From: Longimicrobium sp.
GTDB lineage: Bacteria > Gemmatimonadota > Gemmatimonadetes > Longimicrobiales > Longimicrobiaceae
Direction of reading: 5' to 3'
Assembly: GCA_036389795.1 (NCBI GenBank)
Contig: DASVWD010000242.1
Coordinates: 1 to 62,394 of the forward strand
Length of the DNA stretch: 62,394 bases
Below are positions 43,587-52,533 of the stretch, one piece after another; positions within the stretch are counted from its first letter, which is position 1; every line of letters begins with the position of its first letter. The notes under the pieces are model-generated. The model saw nothing but the letters and a program-made list of their open reading frames with translations, was not told where the DNA came from and did no database searches. The translations under genes and the position numbers were made by a program.

Positions 43587-44246
43587 TCAGAACACTTCCA
43601 CGGCGTTGTCGCCCATCGGCTGGAAGGAGAGGGGCAGCGCCACCCAGGCGCTCACCGCGGCGCCGTCGAGCTCCGCGGGGCGGAAGCGCATCCGGTGCGC
43701 CACCCGCAGGGCGGCCAGGCCGAACGCGTCGTGGGTGGCGTGCTCGATGGAGACGCTCCCGGCGTCGACGCGGCCGTCCGGCAGCACGCGGAAGCGCACC
43801 ACCGCCTGGCCCTCCACGCCCGCGTCGCGCAGCAGCGGCGGGTAGGCGCGCTGCATCGTCCGCATGACCTCCGCCTGGTTCATCAGCTCCGGCGGCAGGT
43901 CCACGTCGGAGAGCTCCAGCGTGCGCACCAGGGGCGGGGCCACCACCACCTCGGGCGGCGGCGGGACGTGCATCGCCGGGGCCTCGACGCGGATGACCTC
44001 CACGGTGCGCTCGTGGTGGCGGCCGTGGAAGTGGTGGTGGCGCAGCGCGTGGAAGGGGCCCACGCCCATCCACGTCGCCCCGCCGATTCCGAGGAGCGCG
44101 AGCGCCGCCACGGCCGCGAGCGTCGGTCCCGTGCGGGCGCGGGGCGGCGGCGCGAACGCCTGGGCGGCCGGGTAGCCGCACCCGGGGCATGCGATGGCGG
44201 CGGTGCTGATCTGGCGGCCGCACTCGGGACAATCGATCAGGCTCAC
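43587..44246 (-). CDS. Zinc-ribbon/TonB C-terminal domain membrane protein
   Basis: A 219-residue protein. The N-terminal ribbon is CPECGRQ and CPGCGYP. One membrane helix (ALALLGIGGATWMGVG, about residue 50) and a His-rich linker (HALRHHHFHGRHH) follow. The last ~90 residues form a TonB C-terminal domain (YPPLLRDAGVEGQAVVRFRVLPDGRVD, VAHRMRFRPAELDG). The start is GTG at 44246 with GGAGG 7 nt upstream. A cytoplasmic ribbon joined to a periplasmic TonB domain without ExbB/ExbD nearby suggests energy coupling or envelope bridging; both are inferences. The His linker may bind metal. Confidence 0.82.
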   Translation of the reverse strand: MSLIDCPECGRQISTAAIACPGCGYPAAQAFAPPPRARTGPTLAAVAALALLGIGGATWMGVGPFHALRHHHFHGRHHERTVEVIRVEAPAMHVPPPPEVVVAPPLVRTLELSDVDLPPELMNQAEVMRTMQRAYPPLLRDAGVEGQAVVRFRVLPDGRVDAGSVSIEHATHDAFGLAALRVAHRMRFRPAELDGAAVSAWVALPLSFQPMGDNAVEVF

Positions 44247-44388
44247 GGCAGGCCTCCGCGCGGGGGGGACTTCAGGGCGAGCACCCTGCAACGAACGAGG
44301 GGGCGCGGCTCTGCCACGCCCGCGAATTCGATGCCGGGACGCGCGCTTTGGTTGGCGGCCGGGGATTCGTGCGAGATTAAGATGGAAA

Positions 44389-44463
44389 AGCCTCACACGG
44401 AGTGAACGGAGTCAACGGAGTTAACGGGGGAGCCGGTGTTCTCCGCTGACTCCGCGTGATCCT
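44389..44463 (-). terminator. Palindrome at the end of the FAD oxidoreductase gene
   Basis: CCTCACACGGAGTGAACGGA near 44390 pairs with TCTCCGCTGACTCCGCGTGA ending near 44460. It directly abuts the stop of the gene at 44463. It is a member of the CTCACACGGAGTCA palindrome family. Confidence 0.6.
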
Positions 44464-45815
44464 CATCCGGCCGCCGCCTGCGCCCGGGACAGGATCCGCT
44501 CCGCCGCCCGGAGCCCCGCCGTCACCGCGCCCTCCACCGTCGGGGCGTAGAGGTAGTCGCCCGCGAAGGCCACGCGCGGGTCCGTCTCCAGGCCCCCGGC
44601 GCGGAAGCGGGCCAGGTGCTCCAGCGAGCCCGGCCGGAAGAGCGTCCACCCGTGCGGCCACGGGTAGAGGCGCACCGCCTGCAGCATCGACTCGATGCGG
44701 GGGAACGGCTTCGCCAGGTCCGGCAGCGCCGCCCGGAGCGCCTCCTCCGGCGCCAGGCCGAGCCAGCGCGCGCCGGCGTCGGGGAGGGGGAAGACGACCA
44801 GTGCGCCCCGCCCCGGCGGCACCAGGGCGGCCGGCTTGGCCTCCAGCGCGCAAACGGCCGCCGCCGCGCGCGACTCGCCGCGGGCGAAGGAGAGTCCGAA
44901 CCAGCGCACCCCCAGCGGCCGGTCCGTGACCAGCCCCAGCGTGGCCGTGGGGCGCACCGCCACGCCCGCCAACCAATCCGCCAGCGCCGGCATCCAACCG
45001 CCCGCCAGCTCGCGGGCCGCGGGCGCGGGGACCGCCACCACGGCGGCGTCGAAGCGCTCCGACCCGGCGTCGCCCGCGACCTCGACCCCCGCCCCGTCCG
45101 CGCGCACGGCCCGCACGGGCGCGTCCAGGCGCACCTCGCCGCCCGAGAGGCCCACCGCGCGCGCCAGCAGGCCGCAGAAGGCGGCGGCGCCGCCCCGGAG
45201 CGCCAGCACCTGCATGTGGGTGCCCTGCCGCGCCAGCGCGTGGTAGAACCCCGCGCTCGCCTCCTCGGCCGCCAGCCCGTAGAGGGTGGCCAGGAGGGGG
45301 TGGGCCAGGAGGTCCACGAAGTCGCGCCCCAGCTCGCGCTCGCCCCAGCGGGCGATCGACTCGCGGTCGAGCCCCGCGCCTGCCGCGAGCTCCAGCGCGT
45401 CCATCCGCAGGCTCTCGGCGTGGCGCGAGAGGAAGGGGAGGTAGTGGGCGCCCAGCCTCAGCTTGAGCGTGAAGGGGAGCGCCCCCGAGGCCAGCATGCT
45501 GGTGGGCGAGCCGTAGACCACCTCGTGCGCCTTCCCCCCGCGCCAGAGCGCGTCGCGCCCGGGCGCCTCGGCGCTCAGCCCGTCGCCCCCGGCCTCGCGC
45601 AGGAGCCGCAGGAAGGAGCGGAACGCCGAGGAGAAGAGCTGCACGCCGGCGTCGATCCGCACGCCGCCCACCTCGTCGGTGAAGGTGCGGCCGCCGACCC
45701 GGCCCCGCGACTCGAAGACCGTGACCCGCGCGCCCGCGCGCGCCAGCCGGAAGGCCGCCGCCAGCCCCGCCGGCCCGGCGCCGGCCACCGCCACCCGCAT
45801 CGCCTCCGCGCTCAT
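44463..45815 (-). CDS. FAD-dependent amine oxidase/desaturase-like protein
   Basis: A 450-residue flavoprotein. The dinucleotide-binding motif AVAGAGPAGLAAAFRLARAG is followed by FESRGRVGGRTFTDEVGG. The C-terminal FAD motif is RVAFAGDYLYAPTVEGAVTAGLRAA. This is the amino-oxidase superfamily that includes protoporphyrinogen oxidase and phytoene desaturases; nothing adjacent points to heme or carotenoid synthesis, so the substrate is open. Its 5' end lies about 100 nt from the divergent tldD gene. Confidence 0.85.
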   Translation of the reverse strand: MSAEAMRVAVAGAGPAGLAAAFRLARAGARVTVFESRGRVGGRTFTDEVGGVRIDAGVQLFSSAFRSFLRLLREAGGDGLSAEAPGRDALWRGGKAHEVVYGSPTSMLASGALPFTLKLRLGAHYLPFLSRHAESLRMDALELAAGAGLDRESIARWGERELGRDFVDLLAHPLLATLYGLAAEEASAGFYHALARQGTHMQVLALRGGAAAFCGLLARAVGLSGGEVRLDAPVRAVRADGAGVEVAGDAGSERFDAAVVAVPAPAARELAGGWMPALADWLAGVAVRPTATLGLVTDRPLGVRWFGLSFARGESRAAAAVCALEAKPAALVPPGRGALVVFPLPDAGARWLGLAPEEALRAALPDLAKPFPRIESMLQAVRLYPWPHGWTLFRPGSLEHLARFRAGGLETDPRVAFAGDYLYAPTVEGAVTAGLRAAERILSRAQAAAG

Positions 45816-45919
45816 GGCGGGGCGGCGGACGCAACGCGCGCGCCGCCGGGCGCTTGCCGCCCCGGAACGTCCGCTCTAGTTTGCGCCGTACCACCGTCAC
45901 CTCCCCACCTGGAGCACCC

Positions 45920-47527
45920 ATGAAACGCAGAGAGTTCCTCCTGCAAGGCAGCGCGCTGGCGGCGGGCACGGCCCTGCTGCCGCGGCTGGCCCGGGCGAGC
46001 GAGCCGCGCGAGGACTGGTTGCAGGACCCGCAGACGCGCGAGCTGGCCATGCGCGCCCTCGACGCGGCCAGGAGCGCCGGCGCATCTTACGCCGACGTGC
46101 GCATCTCCCGCGCGCGCAACCAGGCGCTCGGCACCCGCGAGCGCCAGATCACCTTCTTCAACGACGCCGACACCTTCGGCTTCGGGGTGCGCGTCCTGGC
46201 CGGCGGGGCCTGGGGCTTCGCCGCCAGCCGCGACCTCACCCCCGACGAGGTGACGCGCGTGGCCCGCCAGGCGGTGGAGCAGGCGCGCGCCAACGCCCGC
46301 GCCATGCAGCGCCCGGTGGAGCTGGCGCCCGCCGAGGTGCACCGCGACGCGAAGTGGACCTCGCCGGTGGAGGTCGACCCCTTCACCGTCCCGATCGAGG
46401 AGAAGGTGGCGCTGCTCCTGGCCGCCAACGACGCGGCGCTCAAGGTGCAGGGGGCGCGCTTCGTCAACTCGCTGATGTTCTTCCTCAAGCAGGAGAAGAC
46501 CTTCGCCAGCACGGAAGGGTCCTACATCGAGCAGACCCTCTTCCGCTCGTGGCCCACGATGAACATCACGGCCGTGGCGCCCGACTTCTCCGACTTCCAG
46601 CAGCGCCAGTCCACCGACGTGGCTCCGCGCGGGCTGGGCTACGAGCACGTGCGGGGCGCCCGGCTGGTGGAGACGGCCCCGCGCTGGGCCGAGGAGGCGG
46701 TGCAGAAGCTCTCGGCCAAGCCGGTGCAGCCGGGGCGCTACGACCTGGTGCTCCTGCCCACGCACCTGTGGCTCACCATCCACGAGTCGATCGCGCACCC
46801 CACCGAACTCGACCGCATCATGGGGTTCGAGGGCAACTACGCGGGGACCAGCTTCATCTCGCCGATCCAGGACTACCTGGGGAGGTTCCGCTACGGCCCC
46901 GACTTCATGAACATCCAGGGCGAGCGCTCCATGCCCGGCGGGCTCTCCTCGGTGGGCTACGACGACGAGGGGGTCAAGCCCGACGAGTACCTGATCGTGA
47001 GGAACGGGATGCTGAACGACCTGCAGACCACCCGCGAGCAGGCGCCGTGGCTGTCCGACTGGTACCGGCAGAGCGGGCGGCCGGTGCGCTCGCACGGCAA
47101 CAGCTACGCCGAGAACTGGTCGGTGGTGCAGTTCCAGCGCATGCCCAACGTGAACCTGCTGCCCAACGCGCAGCGCGACGTGAGCGTCGAGGAGCTGGTC
47201 TCCGGCGTCCAGGACGGGATCCTGATCGACGGCGACGGGAGCTTCTCCATCGACCAGCAGCGCTACAACGCGCAGTTCGGCGGGCAGGTGTTCCGCGAGA
47301 TCAAGAACGGCCGGATCACGGGGATGCTGAAGGACGTCGCCTACCAGATGCGCACCCCCGAGTTCTGGAACTCGATGGATGGCCTGGGCGGGCGGGGCAC
47401 CTGGTTCGTGGGGGGCTCCTTCTTCGACGGCAAGGGGCAGCCCTCGCAGTCCAACGCCGTGTCGCACGGCTCGCCGGCCGCGCGCTTCCGCAAGGTCAAC
47501 GTCATCAACACCGGACGGAGGGGCTGA
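45920..47527 (+). CDS. tldD: TldD-family metallopeptidase with Tat signal
   Basis: A 535-residue peptidase. The zinc motif HExxxH is HESIAHPTELDR. The N-terminus KRREFLLQGSALAAGTALLP is a twin-arginine export signal, which is not a feature of classic cytoplasmic TldD. The start at 45920 follows GGAGCACCC. TldD/TldE heterodimers open short or leader peptides in known systems such as microcin B17 maturation. The partner gene follows after 6 nt. Export, possibly of both partners as one complex, is inferred from the signal. Confidence 0.9.
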   Translation: MKRREFLLQGSALAAGTALLPRLARASEPREDWLQDPQTRELAMRALDAARSAGASYADVRISRARNQALGTRERQITFFNDADTFGFGVRVLAGGAWGFAASRDLTPDEVTRVARQAVEQARANARAMQRPVELAPAEVHRDAKWTSPVEVDPFTVPIEEKVALLLAANDAALKVQGARFVNSLMFFLKQEKTFASTEGSYIEQTLFRSWPTMNITAVAPDFSDFQQRQSTDVAPRGLGYEHVRGARLVETAPRWAEEAVQKLSAKPVQPGRYDLVLLPTHLWLTIHESIAHPTELDRIMGFEGNYAGTSFISPIQDYLGRFRYGPDFMNIQGERSMPGGLSSVGYDDEGVKPDEYLIVRNGMLNDLQTTREQAPWLSDWYRQSGRPVRSHGNSYAENWSVVQFQRMPNVNLLPNAQRDVSVEELVSGVQDGILIDGDGSFSIDQQRYNAQFGGQVFREIKNGRITGMLKDVAYQMRTPEFWNSMDGLGGRGTWFVGGSFFDGKGQPSQSNAVSHGSPAARFRKVNVINTGRRG

Positions 47528-47533
47528 AACCCA

Positions 47534-48886
47534 ATGGCCAGCAAGTACTTCTCGCGCGAGGAGGCCGAGGCGCTCGCCCGCCGGGTGCTCGGCTTCTCCA
47601 CCGCCGACGAGGCGCGCGTGAACATCCAGAGCGGTACCCGCGGCAACACGCGCTTCGCCCGCAACCAGGTCTCCACCGCGGGCGACGCCTACGACGCCAC
47701 CCTGACCGTCACCAGCGCCTTCGGGAAGAAGGTGGCCGCGGCCACCACCAACCGCTTCGACGACGCGTCGCTGCGCCAGGTGGTGCAGACCAGCGAGTCG
47801 CTGGCGCGCCTGGTCCCCGAAGACCCCGAGTACCTGGGCGAGCTGGGGACGCAGCAGTACCCGACCTCGGCCGGCTTCTTCGAGACCACGGCCAACCTCA
47901 CCCCCGAGCAGCGCGCGGCGGCGGTCACCGCCATCACCGGGCCGGCCGAGCGCGCGGGGCTCGTCTCCACCGGGTTCCTGGACATCCTGGTGGGCTCGCA
48001 GGCGGTCGCCACCAAGCGGGGCCTCTTCGCCTACCAGACGGCGTCGATCGCGAACCTGACCACCACGGTGCGCACCCCCGACGGCACCGGCTCGGGGTGG
48101 GCGGGGACGGCGGCCAACGACTGGACGCGGCTGAACGCGGCCGAGCTGGGCGACCGGGCCATCCGCAAGGCGCAGCTGTCGCGCAACCCGCGGGCGGTGG
48201 AGCCCGGCGAGTGGACGGTGATCCTGGAGCCCACGGCGGTCGCCAACCTGGTGAACCTGCTGATGTTCTCGATGGACGCGCGCCAGGCCGACGAGGGGCG
48301 CTCGTTCTTCTCCAAGCAGGGCGGGGGCAACAAGATCGGCGAGAAGGTGATGGACCCGCGGGTGACCATCGTCTCCGACCCCTCCAACCCGCAGGCGCCG
48401 ATGGCGCTGTTCAACGGGCAGGGGCTGCCGAACAAGCCGATGCGCTGGATCGAGAACGGCACGGTGGCCAACCTGCAGTACTCGCGCTTCTGGGCGCAGA
48501 AGCAGGGGAAGGAGCCCACCGGCTTCGCCGACGGCTACGTGATGAGCGGCGGCAATTCCAGCGTGGAGGAGATGATCCGCTCCACCGAGCGGGGGCTGCT
48601 GGTGACGCGCATGTGGTACATCCGCGGGGTGGACCCGCGCACCATCCTCTTCACCGGCCTCACCCGCGACGGCACCTTCCTGATCGAGAACGGGCAGATC
48701 ACCACCGCGGTGAAGAACCTGCGCTGGAACGAGTCGCCGGTGTTCATGCTGAACAACGTGGAGGCGATGAGCCCGCCGGTGCGGGTGAGCGCCAGCGAGT
48801 CGGGCGAGGCCGACAGCGGCGCCGTGCTGGTCCCCGCCATCAAGGCGCGCGACTTCACCTTCACCTCGCTGTCGGACGCGGTCTGA
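47534..48886 (+). CDS. pmbA: TldE/PmbA-family protein
   Basis: A 450-residue TldE/PmbA homologue, the non-catalytic partner lacking HExxxH. Typical segments are GWAGTAANDWTRLNAAELGDRAI, LEPTAVANLVNLLMFSM and the C-terminal metal-side region GGNSSVEEMIRSTERGLLVTRMWYIRGVD. It has no signal peptide, unlike its partner. If the complex works outside the cytoplasm it must be carried through Tat bound to TldD; otherwise the pair is split between compartments. Confidence 0.9.
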   Translation: MASKYFSREEAEALARRVLGFSTADEARVNIQSGTRGNTRFARNQVSTAGDAYDATLTVTSAFGKKVAAATTNRFDDASLRQVVQTSESLARLVPEDPEYLGELGTQQYPTSAGFFETTANLTPEQRAAAVTAITGPAERAGLVSTGFLDILVGSQAVATKRGLFAYQTASIANLTTTVRTPDGTGSGWAGTAANDWTRLNAAELGDRAIRKAQLSRNPRAVEPGEWTVILEPTAVANLVNLLMFSMDARQADEGRSFFSKQGGGNKIGEKVMDPRVTIVSDPSNPQAPMALFNGQGLPNKPMRWIENGTVANLQYSRFWAQKQGKEPTGFADGYVMSGGNSSVEEMIRSTERGLLVTRMWYIRGVDPRTILFTGLTRDGTFLIENGQITTAVKNLRWNESPVFMLNNVEAMSPPVRVSASESGEADSGAVLVPAIKARDFTFTSLSDAV

Positions 48887-49222
48887 ACGGCGGTACGGGG
48901 TACGAAGTACGGGGTACGAAAGTACGAAAGTACGAAAGTACGGAGGGCACCCGGCCGATTCCCGGCCGGGTGCCCCTTTTCTCGCGCCTCGCCGCCGTCA
49001 TCCCGAGGGGCGCGGTAGCGACCCGAGGGATCTACTCGGCGTTCCCGGTGGCTCGCTCCCGGCGCAGGAGCCCGGTCCGCACCTCGCACCTCGCACTTCG
49101 TACTTCGGTTTGGCGACGGCGATGCTTGTCGATCGGATGGCGAAGATTACCTTGACATCCGCCTCCGTCTGCCGCCCGCCCGGGTGGCGGACACCGCCTC
49201 ACCCCCCGTCCTCCGCCCGCCC
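48887..49222. other. Intergenic region with direct repeats, terminator and half a MITE-like repeat
   Basis: GTACGAAA is repeated in tandem at 48915-48940. The terminator is at 48945-48981. GTCATCCCGAGGGGCGCGGT to GGGATCTACTCGG (about 48999-49037) is half of the dispersed inverted-repeat family. TTGACA at 49152 could be a -35 for the amidohydrolase, but no good -10 follows. Confidence 0.5.
48945..48981 (+). terminator. Rho-independent terminator of the tldD-pmbA operon
   Basis: GGGCACCCGGCCG (48945-48957) pairs perfectly with CGGCCGGGTGCCC (48963-48975), followed by CTTTTCTC. Confidence 0.85.
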
Positions 49223-50896
49223 ATGCCGACTCCCGCCCGCCCCGCCCGTCCGTTCGTGCGCCTCGCCCTGGCGCTGCTCCCGGCGCTGCTGCCCGCGGCC
49301 GGCCTGCACGCGCAGCGCGCATACCTGCTCCAGGGCACCGTCGTCTCCATGGACCGGCCGCCCTTCGAAGGCTACGTGCTGGTGCGCGACAGCGCCATCG
49401 CCCTGGTGGGCGCCGGGGCGCCCCCGGCCGAGGCCGCGGGCGCCGTCCGGGTGGGCACCACGGGCGTGATCTACCCGGGGCTGCTCGACTCGCACAACCA
49501 CCCCACCTACAACGTCCTCCCCCTGTGGAACGCCCCCCGCAGGTACGACAACCGCTACCAGTGGCGCCGCGGCGAGCCCGCCTACGCCACCTACATCACC
49601 CGGCCCTACGGCTGGCTGCGCGACTCGGTGCGCGTCTCCACGCAGATGGCGGTGTGGGCCGAGGTGCGCGCGCTGGCGGGCGGGACCACAGCCCTGCAGG
49701 GGTGGGGCCCCAGGGACGCCCTGCTGGTCGACGGCGACCTGGCCCGGGCCGTGGAGGCGGCCAACTACGGGCACCGGTTCGCGGGGGGCACGGCCATCGA
49801 CCTGCCGCAGGGGGCCGTGCTGGGCCCGAAGCACGACAGCCTGGCCGCGCTCTCGCCGTGGCTCCTGCACCTGGCCGAGGGGCGGCCCGGCGACTCGGTC
49901 TCCGTCCGCCAGGCCGACAGCCTGTCCCTGTCGGGCCTGCTCTCCCCGCGGCTCACGGTGATCCACGGCACGGCGGTGCCCGTGGCGCAGCTGCGGGCCT
50001 GGGCCGACAGCGGCGTGAGCGTCACCTGGTCGCCCATCAGCAACGGGCTGCTCTACGGCGCCACCACGCCCATCGACAGCGTGTGGCGCGCGGGGGTGAA
50101 CGTCTCCCTCGGGAGCGACTGGGGCCCGTCGGGCTCCAAGAACCTGCTGGGCGAGCTGAAGGCGGCGGACCTGTGGAACCAGGCCCACGGGCGCCCGTTC
50201 TCCGACTCGCTGCTGGTGGCCATGGTGACGGTGCACCCGGCGCGGGCGCTGCAGTGGCAGGCCTGGGCGGGAACGGTGACGCCGGGGAAGGCCGCCGACC
50301 TGGTGGTGCTCGACCGCATCCGGATGGACCCGTACCGCAACCTGATCGAGGCCACCGAGCGCAACGTGCAGCTCGTGCTGGTGGGAGGGCGCCCGATGTA
50401 CGGCGACGCCGACGTGCTGGAGCCGCTGTACCCCGGCGGGGTGGAAACGGTGGGGACGCTGCTGGGGCGCGCCAAGGCGCTGGCGCCCCCCGCCACGCCG
50501 GCGCGCCCGGCCTTCGCCGCGGTGCAGGGCGCGCTGCAGCGGGCGTTCGCCGACACCGTGCTCGCGTGGCGCAGCCACCTGGACCCGCTCTTCACGGCCA
50601 CCGACACCGCGTACTTCGGCGTGCTGGCCGCGAAGGCGGGCCCGCTCACCTGGCTGGCCGGGATCGAGAGCTACTACCGCCGGCCCGCCGCCACGGGGCC
50701 GCGGTCCACCTTCGCGTACGCCCGGCCCGACCTCTCGGCCCCGGTGGCGGGCGTGTTCCCGCCCGGCGTCCCGGTAACCGTCGTGGAGAAGGTGGAAGTG
50801 GCGCCGGGCCAGTGGTGGGCGCTCGTTTCTCCCGGCCTCGGGGCCACCCGCGCCGTCGGGTACGTGCCGATGCAGGACCTGGCCGCCGGCCCCTGA
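49223..50896 (+). CDS. Exported amidohydrolase-family protein
   Basis: About 557 residues. The signal peptide runs to AGLHAQ. The amidohydrolase fold shows YPGLLDSHNHPTYN (HxH metal motif), VIHGTAVPVAQLRAW (third His), VNVSLGSDWGPSGSKNLLGEL (metal Asp) and GTVTPGKAADLVVLDR at the end of the catalytic domain. An extra ~150-residue C-terminal part ends in an SH3-like stretch (VFPPGVPVTVVEKVEVAPGQ). The start at 49223 gives a clean signal peptide; a GTG at 49184 would precede it. Substrate unknown; imidazolonepropionase- or cytosine-deaminase-like enzymes are relatives. Confidence 0.85.
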   Translation: MPTPARPARPFVRLALALLPALLPAAGLHAQRAYLLQGTVVSMDRPPFEGYVLVRDSAIALVGAGAPPAEAAGAVRVGTTGVIYPGLLDSHNHPTYNVLPLWNAPRRYDNRYQWRRGEPAYATYITRPYGWLRDSVRVSTQMAVWAEVRALAGGTTALQGWGPRDALLVDGDLARAVEAANYGHRFAGGTAIDLPQGAVLGPKHDSLAALSPWLLHLAEGRPGDSVSVRQADSLSLSGLLSPRLTVIHGTAVPVAQLRAWADSGVSVTWSPISNGLLYGATTPIDSVWRAGVNVSLGSDWGPSGSKNLLGELKAADLWNQAHGRPFSDSLLVAMVTVHPARALQWQAWAGTVTPGKAADLVVLDRIRMDPYRNLIEATERNVQLVLVGGRPMYGDADVLEPLYPGGVETVGTLLGRAKALAPPATPARPAFAAVQGALQRAFADTVLAWRSHLDPLFTATDTAYFGVLAAKAGPLTWLAGIESYYRRPAATGPRSTFAYARPDLSAPVAGVFPPGVPVTVVEKVEVAPGQWWALVSPGLGATRAVGYVPMQDLAAGP

Positions 50897-50928
50897 TGCC
50901 GGATCCGGTAGAACGATCTGCGAAAAGC

Positions 50929-50989
50929 CTCACACGGAGTCAACGGAGTCAACAGAGAACCCCGCAGTTCTCCGTTGACTCCGTGTGAG
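50929..50989 (+). terminator. Long palindrome after the amidohydrolase gene
   Basis: CTCACACGGAGTCAACGGAG (50929-50948) is perfectly complementary over 20 bp to 50970-50989. It lies 32 nt after the stop. It is the best-preserved member of the palindrome family also seen at 7572, 31211 and 44389. Confidence 0.7.
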
Positions 50990-51048
50990 ACATGCAGTTA
51001 CGGGATCTCGCCCCCGACGATCCCCTGACGCCGCCGAGCGGACGAAAG

Positions 51049-51082
51049 AAGGGCGGCGGAGCCAGATCGCTCCGCCGCCCTT
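51049..51082 (-). terminator. Terminator of the 62-residue gene
   Basis: AAGGGCGGCGGAGC (51049-51062) pairs perfectly over 14 bp with 51069-51082. On the minus strand it is followed by CTTTCG. Four tandem ACTTCGC units (51095-51122) lie between it and the gene. Confidence 0.7.
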
Positions 51083-51128
51083 CGAGGTTCCGTACTTCGC
51101 ACTTCGCACTTCGCACTTCGCACCGCCG

Positions 51129-51317
51129 TTACGCCGCCTTCCCCGTCTTCCACCGCCCGAACGGGAGCGACGGCGCGGGGCTCACCTCGGGCGGGCCCCA
51201 CACGAAGGCCAGGTGCGGGTTCGCGGCCGGCGCCGCGCCGTCCTGCACCACGATCCCCACCGCCGTCGCATCGTCTTCGGCGGGCAGGTCGCCGGCCGCG
51301 TCGTTGGATTCGCGCAT
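51129..51317 (-). CDS. Small 62-residue peptide of unknown function
   Basis: An acidic N-terminal half (SNDAAGDLPAEDDATAVG) leads to a Pro/aromatic-rich C-terminal half (PHLAFVWGPPEVSPAPSLPF) and a basic tail GRWKTGKAA. This split layout recalls leader-core peptides, but no modifying enzyme is adjacent. It has its own terminator. The Shine-Dalgarno is not evident, and an upstream extension to 51407 is possible. Confidence 0.5.
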   Translation of the reverse strand: MRESNDAAGDLPAEDDATAVGIVVQDGAAPAANPHLAFVWGPPEVSPAPSLPFGRWKTGKAA

Positions 51318-51496
51318 CAGTTCGTCGCCCAGTGTCTCGTGGTGCCCCCGGCGCGCGGAACGGCGCCCGCCCGGGTGCAGGCACGACCCGTACCGGAACG
51401 GCCACAACCGTAAGCTGCTGCCGGATCGTGTTTTGGGAGGGGCGGTGCGGGCGCGCCGCGCCGGGGCTGTGTCAAAAGGAGATCACGCGGGCGTGT

Positions 51497-51868
51497 TCAA
51501 ACGACACAGGCGACGCGCCCCGGCTCGTCCACGGCTCCCGCGGCGGGCACGGCGGCCGGGGCCGGGGAGAGCTCGCGCAGGGGGATCACCAGCGGCGAGC
51601 GCGCCTCCATCTCGGCGCGGCGCTGGGCGGCCCAGGCGCGGTAGCCGGGGAGCTTGAGCATGCGCACCAGGTAGCGGTCCACCGCCGCGCAGAGCAGGAT
51701 CTCGGTGAGCTGGTACTGCCCGCCGCGGGTCACGCGCAGCTCACTGACCACCTGGTCCGCAATGGAGAGGAGGTGCGAGCGCGGTATGGATTCCTTGTAC
51801 TCCTCCACCTGCGCCTCCACCCAGTCCAGGTAGGCGCGGCGGAGCGAGCGGTGCGACGGTGCGCTCAT
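51497..51868 (-). CDS. Small helical protein of unknown function
   Basis: A 123-residue protein with GGAGG 7 nt before its ATG. The first 95 residues look helical (RAYLDWVEAQVEEYKESIPR, QLTEILLCAAVDRYLVRML) and the end is a Pro/Ala tail. No family is recognised. It lies 97 nt downstream of the archaemetzincin gene on the same strand. Confidence 0.75.
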   Translation of the reverse strand: MSAPSHRSLRRAYLDWVEAQVEEYKESIPRSHLLSIADQVVSELRVTRGGQYQLTEILLCAAVDRYLVRMLKLPGYRAWAAQRRAEMEARSPLVIPLRELSPAPAAVPAAGAVDEPGRVACVV

Positions 51869-51965
51869 GGACGTGCCTCCGCGATGCGGATCGCGCGCGT
51901 GGTCCGGTGCAATAGTGCGCTGGGGTGATTGAGGGGTCATGCCGGCGGATGGCCGCAAGGTAACG

Positions 51966-52526
51966 TCAGGTGCGCGCGGCATCAAGGGTTGCGTGCGAAA
52001 AGAGCTCGCGGCACCCCGCGCAGAAGTCGCGGCCTTTGCGGTCCGTGTCCTCAATGTCGCGCGAGGGGTACATGACGCACGACGGGTCCGCGCAGTGCTC
52101 CAGCCCCGCCGCGTGCGCCAGCTCGTGCACCGCCTCCTTGACCGCGCGGTCGAGGTAAAGCGAGGAATCATCCGGCTTTGCGGGCTTCAGCGCCGCGAGC
52201 CCCACCACCGCGCACCCGCCCCCCACCGCCGCCTCGCCGAAGACGCGCCCCTCCCCCGGCGCCACGAGCTCCGCGTCCGCCAGCGCCAGCCGGAGCCCCC
52301 CGCGCCCCTCCGCGTCCGCCCGAGCCAGCAACGCGTCGACCACCGCGTCCGAGCGCACCCGGCCCTTCGCGTCCACCCACTCCGCCGCGACCGGGAGCGG
52401 GGCGGCGACCACCGGGTCCACGCCGAGCCGCGCCTCCAGCTCCGGGCGCAGCCGCTCGACGAGGGACGTGGGAACGCCGCCGACCGGGACCAGCTCCAGC
52501 CGGCGGCGCGGGACGGGAGGCGTCAC
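51966..52526 (-). CDS. Archaemetzincin-type zinc protease
   Basis: A 186-residue protease. HELAHAAGLEHC (H134, H138, H144, C145), then C150 in SCVMYP, then CAGC (C169, C172) fits the archaemetzincin signature HExxHxxxGxxHCx4CxM...CxxC: a catalytic zinc, a Met-turn and a second structural zinc. The physiological substrate of the family is unknown. It starts 7 nt after the ANTAR regulator on the same strand, so the two are probably co-transcribed. Confidence 0.9.
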   Translation of the reverse strand: MTPPVPRRRLELVPVGGVPTSLVERLRPELEARLGVDPVVAAPLPVAAEWVDAKGRVRSDAVVDALLARADAEGRGGLRLALADAELVAPGEGRVFGEAAVGGGCAVVGLAALKPAKPDDSSLYLDRAVKEAVHELAHAAGLEHCADPSCVMYPSRDIEDTDRKGRDFCAGCRELFSHATLDAART

Positions 52527-52533
52527 GGATCGC

